A stretch of 64,000 bases of DNA from Ensifer adhaerens (lineage in GTDB: Bacteria > Pseudomonadota > Alphaproteobacteria > Rhizobiales > Rhizobiaceae): positions 575,323-639,322 of the forward strand of contig NZ_JABEKT010000003.1 in assembly GCF_013283195.1 (NCBI RefSeq), given 5' to 3'. The position numbers and the translations under genes were made by a program. Positions 21,873 to 30,387 of this stretch are shown piece by piece (position 1 is the first letter of the stretch; every line of letters starts with the position of its first letter). The notes beneath the pieces are model-generated. The model saw nothing but the letters and a program-made list of their open reading frames with translations. It was not told the origin of the DNA and did no database searches.

Positions 21873-22742
21873 ATGGCCCACCCCTTGGTGCTGAGGACGG
21901 CGCTCGGAAAGCACGACCACGTCAAGCCGCTGAAGGACGGCCGTGTCCACTCAAGTCGGTTGGAGCTGAGGTTCGAAGAATTCGAACCCTTGCCCAAGGC
22001 GTTTCGCGCCATGGTTCGCGGCGGCGATCTCGATATCTCGGAGATGGCGATCGTCACCCATCTTTTGGCTCATCACTACCGCAAGCCGATCACCGGTCTT
22101 GCCATTCCGCTCTGGAGCCGCCTTCCCCACACCAACCTCGTCTGCCCGGTCGATTCTCCGGTCAGGGGGCCGCGCGATCTCGCGGGAACGCGGGTTGGCG
22201 TACGCGCCTATGCCCAGACCTCGGGCGTCTGGGTGCGCGGCTTCCTTCAGCATGAATACGGCCTTGATCTCGACGGCATCACGTGGGTCACCATGGAAGA
22301 CGCCCATCTCAGCAAGTACCAGGACCCCGCCAATACCGAGCGCAATACGGGCGAACTGGCGCTCCGGCCCTTGATGATGTCGGGGGCGCTGTCGGCGATC
22401 ATGGGCGAGCGCGAAGTTGATCCTGCGGGTATCCGCACTGTCATCTCCGATGCTCAGGCAACGGCAGAAGCCTGGATCGCCCGAACGGGCATCGTGCCGA
22501 TCAATCACACGCTCACCGTCAGGACTGCGTTGATCGAGGACCATCCCTGGCTTTCAGGCGAACTCATGGAGATGTTCGAGGAGGCCCGCCGCATCGCCAT
22601 CGAGGAGGACGGAGCGACGCCGCCTCCTGCGTATGGGTTGAAAGCCAATCTCGCCTCGCTGCAGCTCGCCTTCGCCTATTCGGCCGAGCAGCGCATCACG
22701 CCTGCCGTCTACGACGCCAACGAACTCTACCCCGCGATCTGA
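21873..22742 (+). CDS. 4,5-dihydroxyphthalate-decarboxylase-like / NMT1-type binding-fold protein, copy 1
   Basis: 289 residues without signal peptide. The fold is that of the periplasmic-binding-like family that includes 4,5-dihydroxyphthalate decarboxylase Pht5. Shared marks with the two copies at 29240 and 42283 are FDI-type DISEMAIVTHLLAHH, AIPLWSRLPH, DLAGTRVGVRAYAQTSGVWVRGFLQHEYG and GIVPINHTLTVRT. It is shorter than the others and lacks the opening LACGDYE-type strand in standard form. First gene after operator A, 29 bases before ligJ. Probably a decarboxylase or substrate-handling enzyme for an aromatic carboxylate; activity not established. Confidence 0.72.
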   Translation: MAHPLVLRTALGKHDHVKPLKDGRVHSSRLELRFEEFEPLPKAFRAMVRGGDLDISEMAIVTHLLAHHYRKPITGLAIPLWSRLPHTNLVCPVDSPVRGPRDLAGTRVGVRAYAQTSGVWVRGFLQHEYGLDLDGITWVTMEDAHLSKYQDPANTERNTGELALRPLMMSGALSAIMGEREVDPAGIRTVISDAQATAEAWIARTGIVPINHTLTVRTALIEDHPWLSGELMEMFEEARRIAIEEDGATPPPAYGLKANLASLQLAFAYSAEQRITPAVYDANELYPAI

Positions 22743-22771
22743 AGCCGCCGCCGGCCTTCGAGGATAAGACC

Positions 22772-23815
22772 ATGATCATCGACATTCACGGACATTACAC
22801 CACCGAGCCGCAGGCGCTGCACCAGTTCCGCGACAAGCAGCTTGCCGGCCTCGCCGATCCCATGCGCCGGCCGCTCACCACCGATCTCGGCATCACCGAC
22901 GAGATGCTGCTGAAATCCGTCGAGCCGCAGCTTGCCTTCCAGAAGGAGCGCGGCAGCGACCTCACCATCTTCTCGCCGCGTGCCGCCGGCATGGCCCACC
23001 ATGTCGGTACGGAAGCCGTCGGCATGCAGTGGGCGAGGATGTCCAACGACCTGATCCACCGCATCTGCACCCTGCTGCCGGACAATTTTGCCGCCGTCGG
23101 GCAATTGCCGCAGCATCCGGGCGCTCCGCCGAAGAACTGCATTCCCGAGCTCGAGCGCATCGTCAACGAACTCGGCTTCGTCGGCGTCAACCTCAATCCT
23201 GATCCGTCCGGCGGCTACTGGACCGATCCGCCGCTCACCGACCGGCAATGGTATCCGCTCTACGAAAAGCTCTGCGAGCTTGACGTGCCCGCGATGATCC
23301 ACGTCACCTCGTCGTGCAATCCCTGCTTCCACCACACGGGCGCGCACTACATCAACGGCGACACCACCGCCTTCATGCAGCTGATCCAGGGTGATCTGTT
23401 CAAGGATTTCCCGACGCTGAAATTCGTCATCCCGCACGGCGGCGGCGCGGTGCCCTTTCATTGGGGCCGCTACCGGGGGCTCGCACAGGAAATGAAGAAG
23501 CCACTGCTGAGCGAGCACCTGCTCAACAACGTCTTCTTCGATACCTGCGTCTACCACTATCCCGGTATCGAGCTGATGGCCAAGGTGATCCCGGTCGACA
23601 ACATCCTGTTTGCCTCGGAGATGCTCGGTGCGGTCAAGGGCATCGATCCGGAAACCGGCCATCACTACGACGACACCAAGCGCTACATCGACCAACTGAC
23701 GACACTCGACGAGGGCAGCCGATACAAGGTGTTCGAGGGCAATGCCCGGCGCGTCTATCCACGTCTCGATGCGCAGCTTGCCAAGCGCGGCCGTCCCGGC
23801 CGGACAGGTCATTGA
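22772..23815 (+). CDS. ligJ: 4-oxalomesaconate hydratase-type amidohydrolase
   Basis: 347 residues, ACMSD/amidohydrolase-2 family, closely resembling LigJ of Sphingobium: MIIDIHGHYTTEPQ with the metal pair H6/H8, KERGSDLTIFSPRAAGMAHH, GFVGVNLNPDPSGGYWT, PHGGGAVPFHWGRYRGLAQE and FASEMLGAVKGIDPETGHHY. LigJ adds water to 4-oxalomesaconate to give 4-carboxy-4-hydroxy-2-oxoadipate in protocatechuate 4,5-cleavage and gallate pathways. A LigK/RraA-type aldolase for the next step is encoded at 25399. The presence of this enzyme argues that the pathway makes a 4-oxalomesaconate-like intermediate, although no LigAB or gallate dioxygenase is seen. Confidence 0.86.
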   Translation: MIIDIHGHYTTEPQALHQFRDKQLAGLADPMRRPLTTDLGITDEMLLKSVEPQLAFQKERGSDLTIFSPRAAGMAHHVGTEAVGMQWARMSNDLIHRICTLLPDNFAAVGQLPQHPGAPPKNCIPELERIVNELGFVGVNLNPDPSGGYWTDPPLTDRQWYPLYEKLCELDVPAMIHVTSSCNPCFHHTGAHYINGDTTAFMQLIQGDLFKDFPTLKFVIPHGGGAVPFHWGRYRGLAQEMKKPLLSEHLLNNVFFDTCVYHYPGIELMAKVIPVDNILFASEMLGAVKGIDPETGHHYDDTKRYIDQLTTLDEGSRYKVFEGNARRVYPRLDAQLAKRGRPGRTGH

Positions 23816-23826
23816 TCATGCCCGCC

Positions 23827-24120
23827 TCAGCAGCAGGAGATATCGCCGTCCGACACGATTGCGTCCTTCATCCAGTAGGGTGGCAGGTCGTCCTCCACGA
23901 CGTCGGCGACGCGCTTGAACACCTTGAACTGATGGCGGCGATCGGGGGCGGTCCAGAAGGCGACGACGGTTTCCAGCGGCGGGCATCCGGGCAGGCCGCA
24001 AGCGATCTCCGACACCATGACCGCAACGTCCTCGTCCAACGAAAAACGAGCGCGCGTAAAAGCCTTCACGCGGCGGATGGCGACGAGAGCTTCGGAACGG
24101 GCGGAGGGGGACTTGAGCAT
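23827..24120 (-). CDS. Conserved small protein with CGxPGCPP motif
   Basis: A 97-residue protein of unknown function, convergent with ligJ. The central SEIACGLPGCPPLETVVAFW segment and the terminal GDISCC are the conserved elements: four cysteines that could bind a metal or Fe-S cluster. The start ATG 24120 has AGGA eight bases upstream; an upstream in-frame ATG at 24168 lacks a site. I recognise the motif as one seen in short rhizobial proteins but cannot name a function. It may be a small metal-handling or redox accessory. Confidence 0.65.
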   Translation of the reverse strand: MLKSPSARSEALVAIRRVKAFTRARFSLDEDVAVMVSEIACGLPGCPPLETVVAFWTAPDRRHQFKVFKRVADVVEDDLPPYWMKDAIVSDGDISCC

Positions 24121-24271
24121 GTTTTCGATCCTGACCTGCGGGCAGCGCGGCCGGCAGCACACCAACAATTAAAGGCCGGGCGTCTGCCCTGTCAAAAACC
24201 AATTCGGAAAAACCGACCGGGCGAAAACGGCATGCCGGCACCGGCGCTTCACCACTTGAAAGGATAATGAG

Positions 24272-25381
24272 ATGAGCCAATCGGTACTCGCGGCAGTCCG
24301 CACCGGCCCGGGCAAGATGGAAATGCGGGAGTTCCCGATGCCCGACATTCCCGAGGACGCAGCCCTCTTGAAGATGGAAGTCGCCGGCATCTGCGGCACA
24401 GACGTCAAGCTGTTCAAGAACCCGCCGAACAATGCCCCGACAATCATGGGCCACGAGAACATCGGCTACATCGCCAAGGCCGGCCGTGAATTCACGCGCC
24501 GAAAAGGCTTCAAGGAAGGCGATCTCGTCTTCGTCGAGCACTATGTCATGTGTGGCAAGTGCCAATGGTGTCACCAGGGCCAGTACCGCCATTGCGAAAA
24601 CACAGACTGGCGCAACAATCCAGAAGGCATCCGCTACGGCTACACTTCGGCTGAGCGGGCGCCGCATTTGTGGGGCGGCTTCGCGCAATATGTCTACCTG
24701 CCATGGAATGCGGTTGTCCACCGCGTGCCGAAGGGTGTGTCGCCGGAGCTTGCCGGCCTCGTCACCCCCATGGCGAATGGCGTGGAATGGTCGCTGTTTG
24801 ATGCAGGCGTCGGCTATAACTCCACTGTGTTGATCCAGGGGCCAGGCCAGCAGGGCCTGTCGCAGACAGTTGTCTGCAAGCAGGCCGGTGCTGCGCTCAT
24901 CATCGTGACCGGCACGACCAAGGACGCCGCCCGGCTTGAAGTGGCAAAGCAACTCGGCGCCGACTATGTAATCGACGTACAGCAGGAAGACCCGCTCGCC
25001 CGGATCATGGAAATCACCGGCGGCAAGGGCGTCGATATCTCGCTCGACTGCACCGCGGGCGCGGGCACCATCCCGATCCTTCTCGGCGTGGAAGCGCTGA
25101 AGCGCAAGGCCGGCACCATTCTCGTGCAGGGTGAGATGAAGGAATTCCCGAACTTCCCGCTGGAAAGGGTCACCACCAAGGCTATCACCATCAAGAGTGC
25201 CCGGGGCCACAGTTACCTCGCCTGCGAGCTGGCACTCGAGCAAATCGCCTCCAACCGCTTCCCGCTGGAAAAGATCACCACCCACCGCTTCGGCCTTGCG
25301 GATGCCGACCTCGCCATCCGCTCCGTCGGCGGCCAGGGCGTGCCGGACGTGATCCACGCATCGCTGATGCCCTGGATGTAA
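24272..25381 (+). CDS. Zinc-dependent medium-chain alcohol dehydrogenase
   Basis: 369 residues, MDR superfamily. Catalytic zinc ligands are in EVAGICGTDVKLFK (Cys) and MGHENIGYIA (His-Glu); the structural zinc site is CGKCQWCHQGQYRHCEN. The Rossmann region is VLIQGPGQQGLSQTVVCKQAG. It heads a plus-strand operon with the aldolase 17 bases downstream and the hydrolase after it. It may oxidise an alcohol or hydroxy-acid intermediate of the aromatic pathway; the substrate is unknown. Confidence 0.87.
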   Translation: MSQSVLAAVRTGPGKMEMREFPMPDIPEDAALLKMEVAGICGTDVKLFKNPPNNAPTIMGHENIGYIAKAGREFTRRKGFKEGDLVFVEHYVMCGKCQWCHQGQYRHCENTDWRNNPEGIRYGYTSAERAPHLWGGFAQYVYLPWNAVVHRVPKGVSPELAGLVTPMANGVEWSLFDAGVGYNSTVLIQGPGQQGLSQTVVCKQAGAALIIVTGTTKDAARLEVAKQLGADYVIDVQQEDPLARIMEITGGKGVDISLDCTAGAGTIPILLGVEALKRKAGTILVQGEMKEFPNFPLERVTTKAITIKSARGHSYLACELALEQIASNRFPLEKITTHRFGLADADLAIRSVGGQGVPDVIHASLMPWM

Positions 25382-25398
25382 GGAGGAGAGGACTGGTT

Positions 25399-26076
25399 AT
25401 GACCCTCGGTTTCAGAATCCTCGAACGGCAGCGCAAGGTGAGCGCTGAGACGATCGAGAAATTTCGCGAGATCCCCGTCGCCAATGTCAGCGATGTCATG
25501 TCCCGCATGGTTGCGGCTGGTCCTGCGCTCCGGCCGCTGCATGCTTCCGGAGTGCTCGCGGGTGCAGCCTTCACGGTCAAGACGCGGCCAGGCGACAATC
25601 TCATGATCCACAAGGCTTTGCTGATGGCAGGCCCGGGGGACGTGATCGTCGTCGATGCCGGAGGCGATCTCACCAACGCGCTGATGGGAGAACTTATGCT
25701 CTCCCATGCCCGCGCTATCGGCACGCACGGCGTCGTCATCAACGGCGCGGTGCGGGATTACGGCTGGATCAGCAGCAATACCTTCCCGGTCTTTGCAGCC
25801 GGCGTCACCCATCGCGGCCCTTACAAGGATGGCCCCGGCGAGATCAACGTGCCGATCTCGCTCGGCGGCATGATCATCGAGCCTGGCGATCTCCTGCTCG
25901 GCGACGAGGACGGACTGGTTTGTGTGCCCTTCGAGCAGTCGGACCATATCCATGCACTCGCCAGGGCCAAGAACGCTTCCGAGGCGAAGACCTACGAAAA
26001 TACGCTCGCAGGCAGGCTCGACCCGAAGCTTTGGGTCGACGAGACGCTTCGCAAGCTGGGCTGCGAAGGCGTGTGA
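25399..26076 (+). CDS. RraA-fold aldolase, LigK/HMG-aldolase type
   Basis: 225 residues, RraA-like/4-hydroxy-4-methyl-2-oxoglutarate aldolase family. Conserved features are PGDNLMIHKALLMAGPGDVIVVDAGG (split as PGDNLMIH and GPGDVIVVDAGGD), GELM, and the catalytic INGAVRDYGW, where Arg and Asp bind substrate and metal. Class II aldolases of this fold split 4-carboxy-4-hydroxy-2-oxoadipate into pyruvate and oxaloacetate, the step directly after LigJ. It is a metal-dependent enzyme, not a regulator of RNase E in this context. An AGGAGGAGA site precedes ATG 25399. Confidence 0.84.
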   Translation: MTLGFRILERQRKVSAETIEKFREIPVANVSDVMSRMVAAGPALRPLHASGVLAGAAFTVKTRPGDNLMIHKALLMAGPGDVIVVDAGGDLTNALMGELMLSHARAIGTHGVVINGAVRDYGWISSNTFPVFAAGVTHRGPYKDGPGEINVPISLGGMIIEPGDLLLGDEDGLVCVPFEQSDHIHALARAKNASEAKTYENTLAGRLDPKLWVDETLRKLGCEGV

Positions 26077-26172
26077 CACTCAGGCGAGGAGCTCGAAAAG
26101 CGCCCTGCCCGGCAAGGGTCGGACGGGCATAGTCGCGGCCGGGGCGGTCGCACAATGGAATGGGAGGTTTGG

Positions 26173-27033
26173 ATGGCAACGACGAAGATCGACGGTATTG
26201 CGACGCGCTACGAGGTGCTGGGCTCGGGACCACCGCTGCTGATGTATTCGCCGGGCGGCTTCGACGCCGCCCTGGAGAAATGGCGAACACAGGGCATCTA
26301 CGCCGAAATCCAGTTTCTCGACCAGTTGCCGAAGCATTTTACATGCATCACTTTCGACAGGCGCGAGACCGGGCAATCCGGCGGCCGCGTCGAGCGGGTG
26401 ACCTGGTCGGACTATGTGCGCCAGGGTAAAGGCCTGCTGGATCATCTGGGTTTCGGCAAGGCCTTTCTTATGGGCGGTTGCATGGGCTGCAGCGTCGTTG
26501 CCGCCTTTGCCGTGGAGCAGCCGGAAACGACTTTGGGCAACGTGCTGTTCTGGCCGGTTGGTGGTGCGCGCTACCGGATGACAGGCCACCAGCGTTTTGC
26601 CGAACATCTGGCTTTCGTCCACCAGAATGGGCTCGAAGCCGTGGTCAGGCTTGCTGGCGAAAGCAACAAGCCCTTTGGTGCCGATCCGCGCGGGGGACCC
26701 TGGGTCTCGGTGCTGCGCCACGACAAGGAATTTGCCGATCGTTATGCGCGCCAGAATGTCGATCATTACAAGGCGATCATCGCCGGCATGCCGCGCACGC
26801 TGCTCGATCGCGACACCGCTCCGGGCGCCGAGCCCGAAGACCTGTTGCGGCTTTCAAGTCCGACCCTGATCATTCCCGGTGCGGATGCCTCGCATGCCAC
26901 CTCGGCGGCACGTTATTTCCAGGAGTGCATCCCCGGCTCGCAATATTGGGATGTCCCGGTCCCTGCCCAGAATTCGGCGGACACGAACGCCCGCGTGATC
27001 GAGTTCCTGAGCAAGGTCGCTGGTACCGCCTGA
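26173..27033 (+). CDS. Alpha/beta hydrolase with a cysteine at the nucleophile elbow
   Basis: 286 residues. Start ATG 26173 is chosen for the GGGAGG site five bases upstream. The fold signatures are GSGPPLLMYSPGGFD (oxyanion loop), FDRRETGQSGG and the elbow LMGGCMGCSVVAAFA. At the elbow the usual Ser of GxSxG is Cys103 (GGCMG), as in dienelactone hydrolase. An acid/His pair can be placed at IPGADASHATSA. The gene ends the dehydrogenase-aldolase operon. A lactone or ring-cleavage product hydrolase is a plausible role; PDC-type lactones and meta-cleavage products are candidates. Confidence 0.78.
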   Translation: MATTKIDGIATRYEVLGSGPPLLMYSPGGFDAALEKWRTQGIYAEIQFLDQLPKHFTCITFDRRETGQSGGRVERVTWSDYVRQGKGLLDHLGFGKAFLMGGCMGCSVVAAFAVEQPETTLGNVLFWPVGGARYRMTGHQRFAEHLAFVHQNGLEAVVRLAGESNKPFGADPRGGPWVSVLRHDKEFADRYARQNVDHYKAIIAGMPRTLLDRDTAPGAEPEDLLRLSSPTLIIPGADASHATSAARYFQECIPGSQYWDVPVPAQNSADTNARVIEFLSKVAGTA

Positions 27034-27042
27034 GCTTGAAAG

Positions 27043-27069
27043 GACGCATCCGCCTCAGGCGGATGCGTC
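27043..27069. terminator. Bidirectional terminator between convergent genes
   Basis: A perfect 12-bp stem (GACGCATCCGCC / GGCGGATGCGTC) with a three-base loop. The loop TCA is the complement of the TGA stop of the LysR gene on the minus strand, so the hairpin covers the end of that gene and serves the alpha/beta hydrolase operon too. Confidence 0.7.
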
Positions 27070-27990
27070 GTCCGGGCCGATGAAATCCGGCAGGAACTTC
27101 TTTCCCTCCGTAACAAGAAAATTCTCAAAGGCGGAGATCAGTGGCGTCATCGCCCGGTCCGTGCGGCTGACTGCAAACCATTGCCGCCGGATCGGCAGGC
27201 CAACGACATCAAGGATAGCAAGCTTTCCAGCCTGTACCTCTGCCGCTACGCTATGGGCAGCGAGAAAAGCGATGCCGTTGTCCGACAAAATGGCCCGCTT
27301 TATGTCCTCGATGGATTCCATTTCGGTGTTCGGCCCCTCTGCCCGCCCGGGAATGTCACTCATGAACCGATCGAAGAAGACACGCGTGCCCGAATCGGGG
27401 CTGCGCAAGTAAAAGTGCTCGCGGGCGATTTCGCTCTTGGAGATCGAATGGCGACCAACGAGCGGATGGTGCCTGGCGCAGACGGCGATGAGTGAGTGTT
27501 CACCGAAGATGGCCGCGCGAACCGAAAACTCGCGCGGGGGCCGACCGAGCAGGGCGACATCGATCGTGCGGTTACGCAAGCGCTCGACCGTTTCGGCGCG
27601 CCGCTCGATAAAGAGCTCCAGGTCGATGTTCGGGTAGAGGGCTGCGAACGCGGCTAGCATCGGCTGGGCAAAGTACTTCACCGTCGAGACAGCACCGACA
27701 GCAATGCGCCCACGCTTCACGCCTTTGAAAGCGTCGAGCTCTTCTTCGAGTTGGGCGAGCCGCTGCTCAATGTCACGTGCAGCGGACAGAACGGCGTGGC
27801 CGGCCTCGGTCGGAAACATGCCATGCGCCATTCGGTCAAACAGCGATACGCCAGCCTCTGCCTCGATCTGCTTCAGCTGCAGCGTTACCGCCGGAGCCGT
27901 CAGTCCGAGCACTTTTGCTGCGCCGACGATCTTTGCGTGCTTCTCAATCGCGAGGATGGATTTCAGCTGGCGAAAAGTGATGTTTTTCAT
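27055..27990 (-). CDS. LysR-family regulator, CbbR-like
   Basis: 311 residues. The HTH starts MKNITFRQLKSILAIEKHAKIVGAA and the effector domain has KRGRIAVGAVSTVKYFAQPMLAAF, as in CbbR and related rhizobial regulators. Divergent from hupE; the 167-base gap has a TTAAG-N4-CTTAA operator candidate next to its own start (27999-28017). The same element before the CHR genes suggests they could share control. No cbb or carbon-fixation genes are in the window, so the effector is unknown. Confidence 0.85.
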   Translation of the reverse strand: MKNITFRQLKSILAIEKHAKIVGAAKVLGLTAPAVTLQLKQIEAEAGVSLFDRMAHGMFPTEAGHAVLSAARDIEQRLAQLEEELDAFKGVKRGRIAVGAVSTVKYFAQPMLAAFAALYPNIDLELFIERRAETVERLRNRTIDVALLGRPPREFSVRAAIFGEHSLIAVCARHHPLVGRHSISKSEIAREHFYLRSPDSGTRVFFDRFMSDIPGRAEGPNTEMESIEDIKRAILSDNGIAFLAAHSVAAEVQAGKLAILDVVGLPIRRQWFAVSRTDRAMTPLISAFENFLVTEGKKFLPDFIGPDDASA

Positions 27991-27998
27991 GAGCAGAA

Positions 27999-28017
27999 CT
28001 TAAGAAAACTTAATGCG
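27999..28017. promoter_or_regulatory. Probable LysR operator at the lysR-hupE divergent promoter
   Basis: CTTAAGAAAACTTAATGCG sits eight bases upstream of the LysR start. The centre is a TTAAG-N4-CTTAA dyad on the complementary strand. A close copy lies at 20441-20460. Autoregulation by the adjacent LysR protein is the simplest reading. Confidence 0.5.
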
Positions 28018-28157
28018 GAGGTAAAGAGATTAAAATTTACTTTCCGGCTGCGATGGTCGATTTTCATTGTCAGCAGGTTAGCCCCACAGACAATCCGCGC
28101 CCGTATCAAGCGCTCGGCATCTGCAGAATCGTTCGAAACATTCAAGGGAATCGAGAA

Positions 28158-28754
28158 ATGAAAGCAGCAATCAAGAGCGGTCTGCTGGCCCTGGCCGCCA
28201 TCGGTATTCCGGCCGTCGCCCACGCCCATACTGGCGTCGGCGATACAGGCGGTCTTGTTCACGGCTTCATGCATCCGATCGGCGGCCTTGACCACGTCCT
28301 GGCCATGGTTGCAGTTGGCGTGTTCGCCTCCATCCTCGGCGGCCGTGCGCTCTGGCTGGTGCCGACAAGCTTTGTCGTCATGATGGCCGTTGGCGGCGTC
28401 CTCGGTATGCAAGGTGTAAGCGTCCCGTTCGTCGAGATCGGCATCGCGGCATCCGTCGTCGTGCTTGGCCTTGCCGTCGCGCTGCGCTGGAACCCGCCGA
28501 CGGCTGCCGCCATGGGCGTCGTCAGCCTCTTTGCGATCTTTCACGGACACGCACACGGCGCTGAAATGCCGCTCGATGCCTCCGGGCTGCAATATGCCAT
28601 CGGCTTCATGGCGGCGACCGCCCTCCTGCATATCGCCGGCGTTGGCCTCGGCGTCGTCATCGGCCGGATCAGTGCCAACTCCACGGCCGCCATGCGCTTT
28701 GGCGGCGGCGCCATGGCACTCGCCGGCGTCGGCCTTCTGACCGGCTACATCTGA
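28158..28754 (+). CDS. hupE: HupE/UreJ-family nickel transporter-like membrane protein
   Basis: 198 residues. A signal peptide (about 1-22, ends AVAHAH) is followed by the HupE signature HTGVGDTGGLVHGFMHPIGGLDHVLAMVAVG, cited here as HPIGGLDHVLAM, and six hydrophobic segments. A second His cluster FAIFHGHAHGAEM is present. Family members import Ni2+ or Co2+ for hydrogenase, urease or B12. No hydrogenase or urease is in the window. ATG 28158 is preceded by AAGGGAA. A strong terminator follows. Confidence 0.83.
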   Translation: MKAAIKSGLLALAAIGIPAVAHAHTGVGDTGGLVHGFMHPIGGLDHVLAMVAVGVFASILGGRALWLVPTSFVVMMAVGGVLGMQGVSVPFVEIGIAASVVVLGLAVALRWNPPTAAAMGVVSLFAIFHGHAHGAEMPLDASGLQYAIGFMAATALLHIAGVGLGVVIGRISANSTAAMRFGGGAMALAGVGLLTGYI

Positions 28755-28790
28755 GAAGGTTCACCTTCTTCGCATGATCACAAAACAGCA

Positions 28791-28815
28791 AAAGGCCGCC
28801 CGAGGGCGGCCTTTT
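28791..28815 (+). terminator. Rho-independent terminator of hupE
   Basis: AAAGGCCGCC and GGCGGCCTTT form a 10-bp stem with a CGAG loop, followed by TTTTTGTC. A classical intrinsic terminator 37 bases after the hupE stop; the A/T flanks also allow function for the minus strand gene that ends at 28860. Confidence 0.88.
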
Positions 28816-28859
28816 TGTCATACCTAGCTTGCCGAGCCTTCCCGAGAAGACCAGGGAGC

Positions 28860-29060
28860 TTAGCGACGCTTGGTCGCGCGGCGGAACGCATTTTCGTCGA
28901 TGCCGAGGGTCTGAAGAGCGCTTATGGAGGGAGTGCGGCGGTCGCGGGTCGCAGCAGCGCATTCCTGAGCGGCGCTGAGCAGGCTCATGCCATCCTTGAA
29001 GCCACCGAACATGCTGTTGATCCAGGTCGTATTTGCGTAGCGTGCCACCAGCGTCGTCAT
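28860..29060 (-). CDS. Small protein of unknown function
   Basis: A 66-residue ORF starting MTTLVARYANTTWINSMFGG, basic at its end (AFRRATKRR). GGAGAGATGAG at proper spacing supports translation. No domain is recognised. Size and basic C-terminus recall short rhizobial DUF1127-like proteins, but the typical R-x-L-x-x-L core is not clear. It stands alone between the hupE terminator and the decarboxylase-like gene. Confidence 0.5.
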   Translation of the reverse strand: MTTLVARYANTTWINSMFGGFKDGMSLLSAAQECAAATRDRRTPSISALQTLGIDENAFRRATKRR

Positions 29061-29239
29061 CTCTCATCTCTCCGTTTTATATGCCCTGCATATAATGCTG
29101 CAGTGCAACGAAGAAAAGGGCAACGCAAACAGACCTGCCATGCAGGCACCGCATGGCAGGTTGCAAGGCAGCTCGAAAGACCTCAAGCGGCGGTTATCAA
29201 ACGACATCGATGAGCGTCACGACGCTCGATATTGCGGCG

Positions 29240-30358
29240 TCAGATAACGAAACTTTCCATGGTTTCCGGGGCGAAGATGTCTTCGGCGCACAGCTGGCGC
29301 TTCGACAAACCCTGTTCGAAGGAGTAGCGCAGGAAGGTATCAAGCGTTTGCCTGTTTTGCTTGAAGCCGTAGCTCCAGTAGTCATCTCCCATCAGCCGTT
29401 GCGCCTCTTCCACATGGGCGCTGAGCCAAGGCAGCATCACCTTCAGCGCCGCCGTTTCCTGCAGCTCGCGATAGACGCGACGTTGTGCATCGGCAAAGGC
29501 CTTGTAGAGTGATTGCGCGATCCAGCGGTGTGACTCGTAGATCTCGCGGCGGATGACAATCGTGTGCATGATGGGAAAGATATTGGTTTTGCGGAAATAG
29601 GCCCGCTCCACCTCGACGAAGCTTTCAAACAGCCGCCGTACCTGCTTGCCATCGTAGGACGAAGGCTTGCGCGCCGTATAGAGCGCATCGATGTCACCAT
29701 TGCGCAGCATGGCCGACAGGGTCTTATCCGGTCCGAGCCGGTTGAGTCGGATATGGCTGGGCAGGTTAAGCGGCAGTTTTTCCGGCCGGTTCGGCTGCTC
29801 CTCACCGCCCGCATAATAGGTCACGTCGTCGACCTTTACGCCGTATTCGTCCGACAGGATGCCCCTGATCCATACCGGAGCCGTCATCTGGTACTCCGGC
29901 GTTCCGACGCGCTTGCCGATGAGGTCGCGTGGCTCGTTGATGCCGGCACCGCCATTCACATAGATCGAGGAGTGCCGGAAATAGCGCGAAGGAAACACCG
30001 GGATCGCGACGAACGGCCGCGCCTCGGAAAAGCACGACATCACATAGGAGGACAGCGACATCTCGGCGATGTCAAACTCCCGGTGGCGCAACATGCGGAA
30101 GAACGTTTCCTCCACCGGCATGTTGAGAAAGACGAGGTCTATGCCATCAGGAGTGATCGTCTTGTCCATAAGGGGGCGCATCCGGTCGTAATCCCAACAA
30201 CCGAACGACAAACGTAGCAGCGAACTCAGAGTAATCTCCCTGGCATTTTCCGAGAACGGAGCGGCCAATCCGGCGGCGTCATCCCCTTCCGGGACACCAC
30301 ATGCACGGTTCCTCGCGGCCTTCCTGTTCCGTCCTCCCGTTTCGATATGCGCGATCAT
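29240..30358 (-). CDS. 4,5-dihydroxyphthalate-decarboxylase-like protein, copy 2
   Basis: Up to 372 residues, same family as the proteins at 21873 and 42283. It has LSFGCWDYDRMRPLMDK, FDIAEMSLSSYVMS, ARPFVAIPVFPSRYFRHSSI, DLIGKRVGTPEYQMTAPVWI and IFPIMHTIVIRREIYE. Pht5-type enzymes remove a carboxyl group from 4,5-dihydroxyphthalate to give protocatechuate. The start is uncertain: ATG 30358 adds about 45 non-conserved residues and lacks a ribosome-binding site, whereas AGGGAG lies before a CTG codon (about 30226) close to where the conserved fold begins. It is the last gene of the minus-strand oxygenase cluster. Confidence 0.76.
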   Translation of the reverse strand: MIAHIETGGRNRKAARNRACGVPEGDDAAGLAAPFSENAREITLSSLLRLSFGCWDYDRMRPLMDKTITPDGIDLVFLNMPVEETFFRMLRHREFDIAEMSLSSYVMSCFSEARPFVAIPVFPSRYFRHSSIYVNGGAGINEPRDLIGKRVGTPEYQMTAPVWIRGILSDEYGVKVDDVTYYAGGEEQPNRPEKLPLNLPSHIRLNRLGPDKTLSAMLRNGDIDALYTARKPSSYDGKQVRRLFESFVEVERAYFRKTNIFPIMHTIVIRREIYESHRWIAQSLYKAFADAQRRVYRELQETAALKVMLPWLSAHVEEAQRLMGDDYWSYGFKQNRQTLDTFLRYSFEQGLSKRQLCAEDIFAPETMESFVI

Positions 30359-30387
30359 CCGACGCTGGAGGGGGAATGTCCAAGATA

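Noticed and set aside
23816-25357. 513-codon minus-strand open frame opposite the zinc dehydrogenase
   Set aside because: No protein family features; the plus strand encodes a complete medium-chain dehydrogenase.
25399-26076. RraA as an RNase E regulator
   Set aside because: Catalytic Arg-Asp residues and the LigJ context support an aldolase; true RraA proteins lack this setting.
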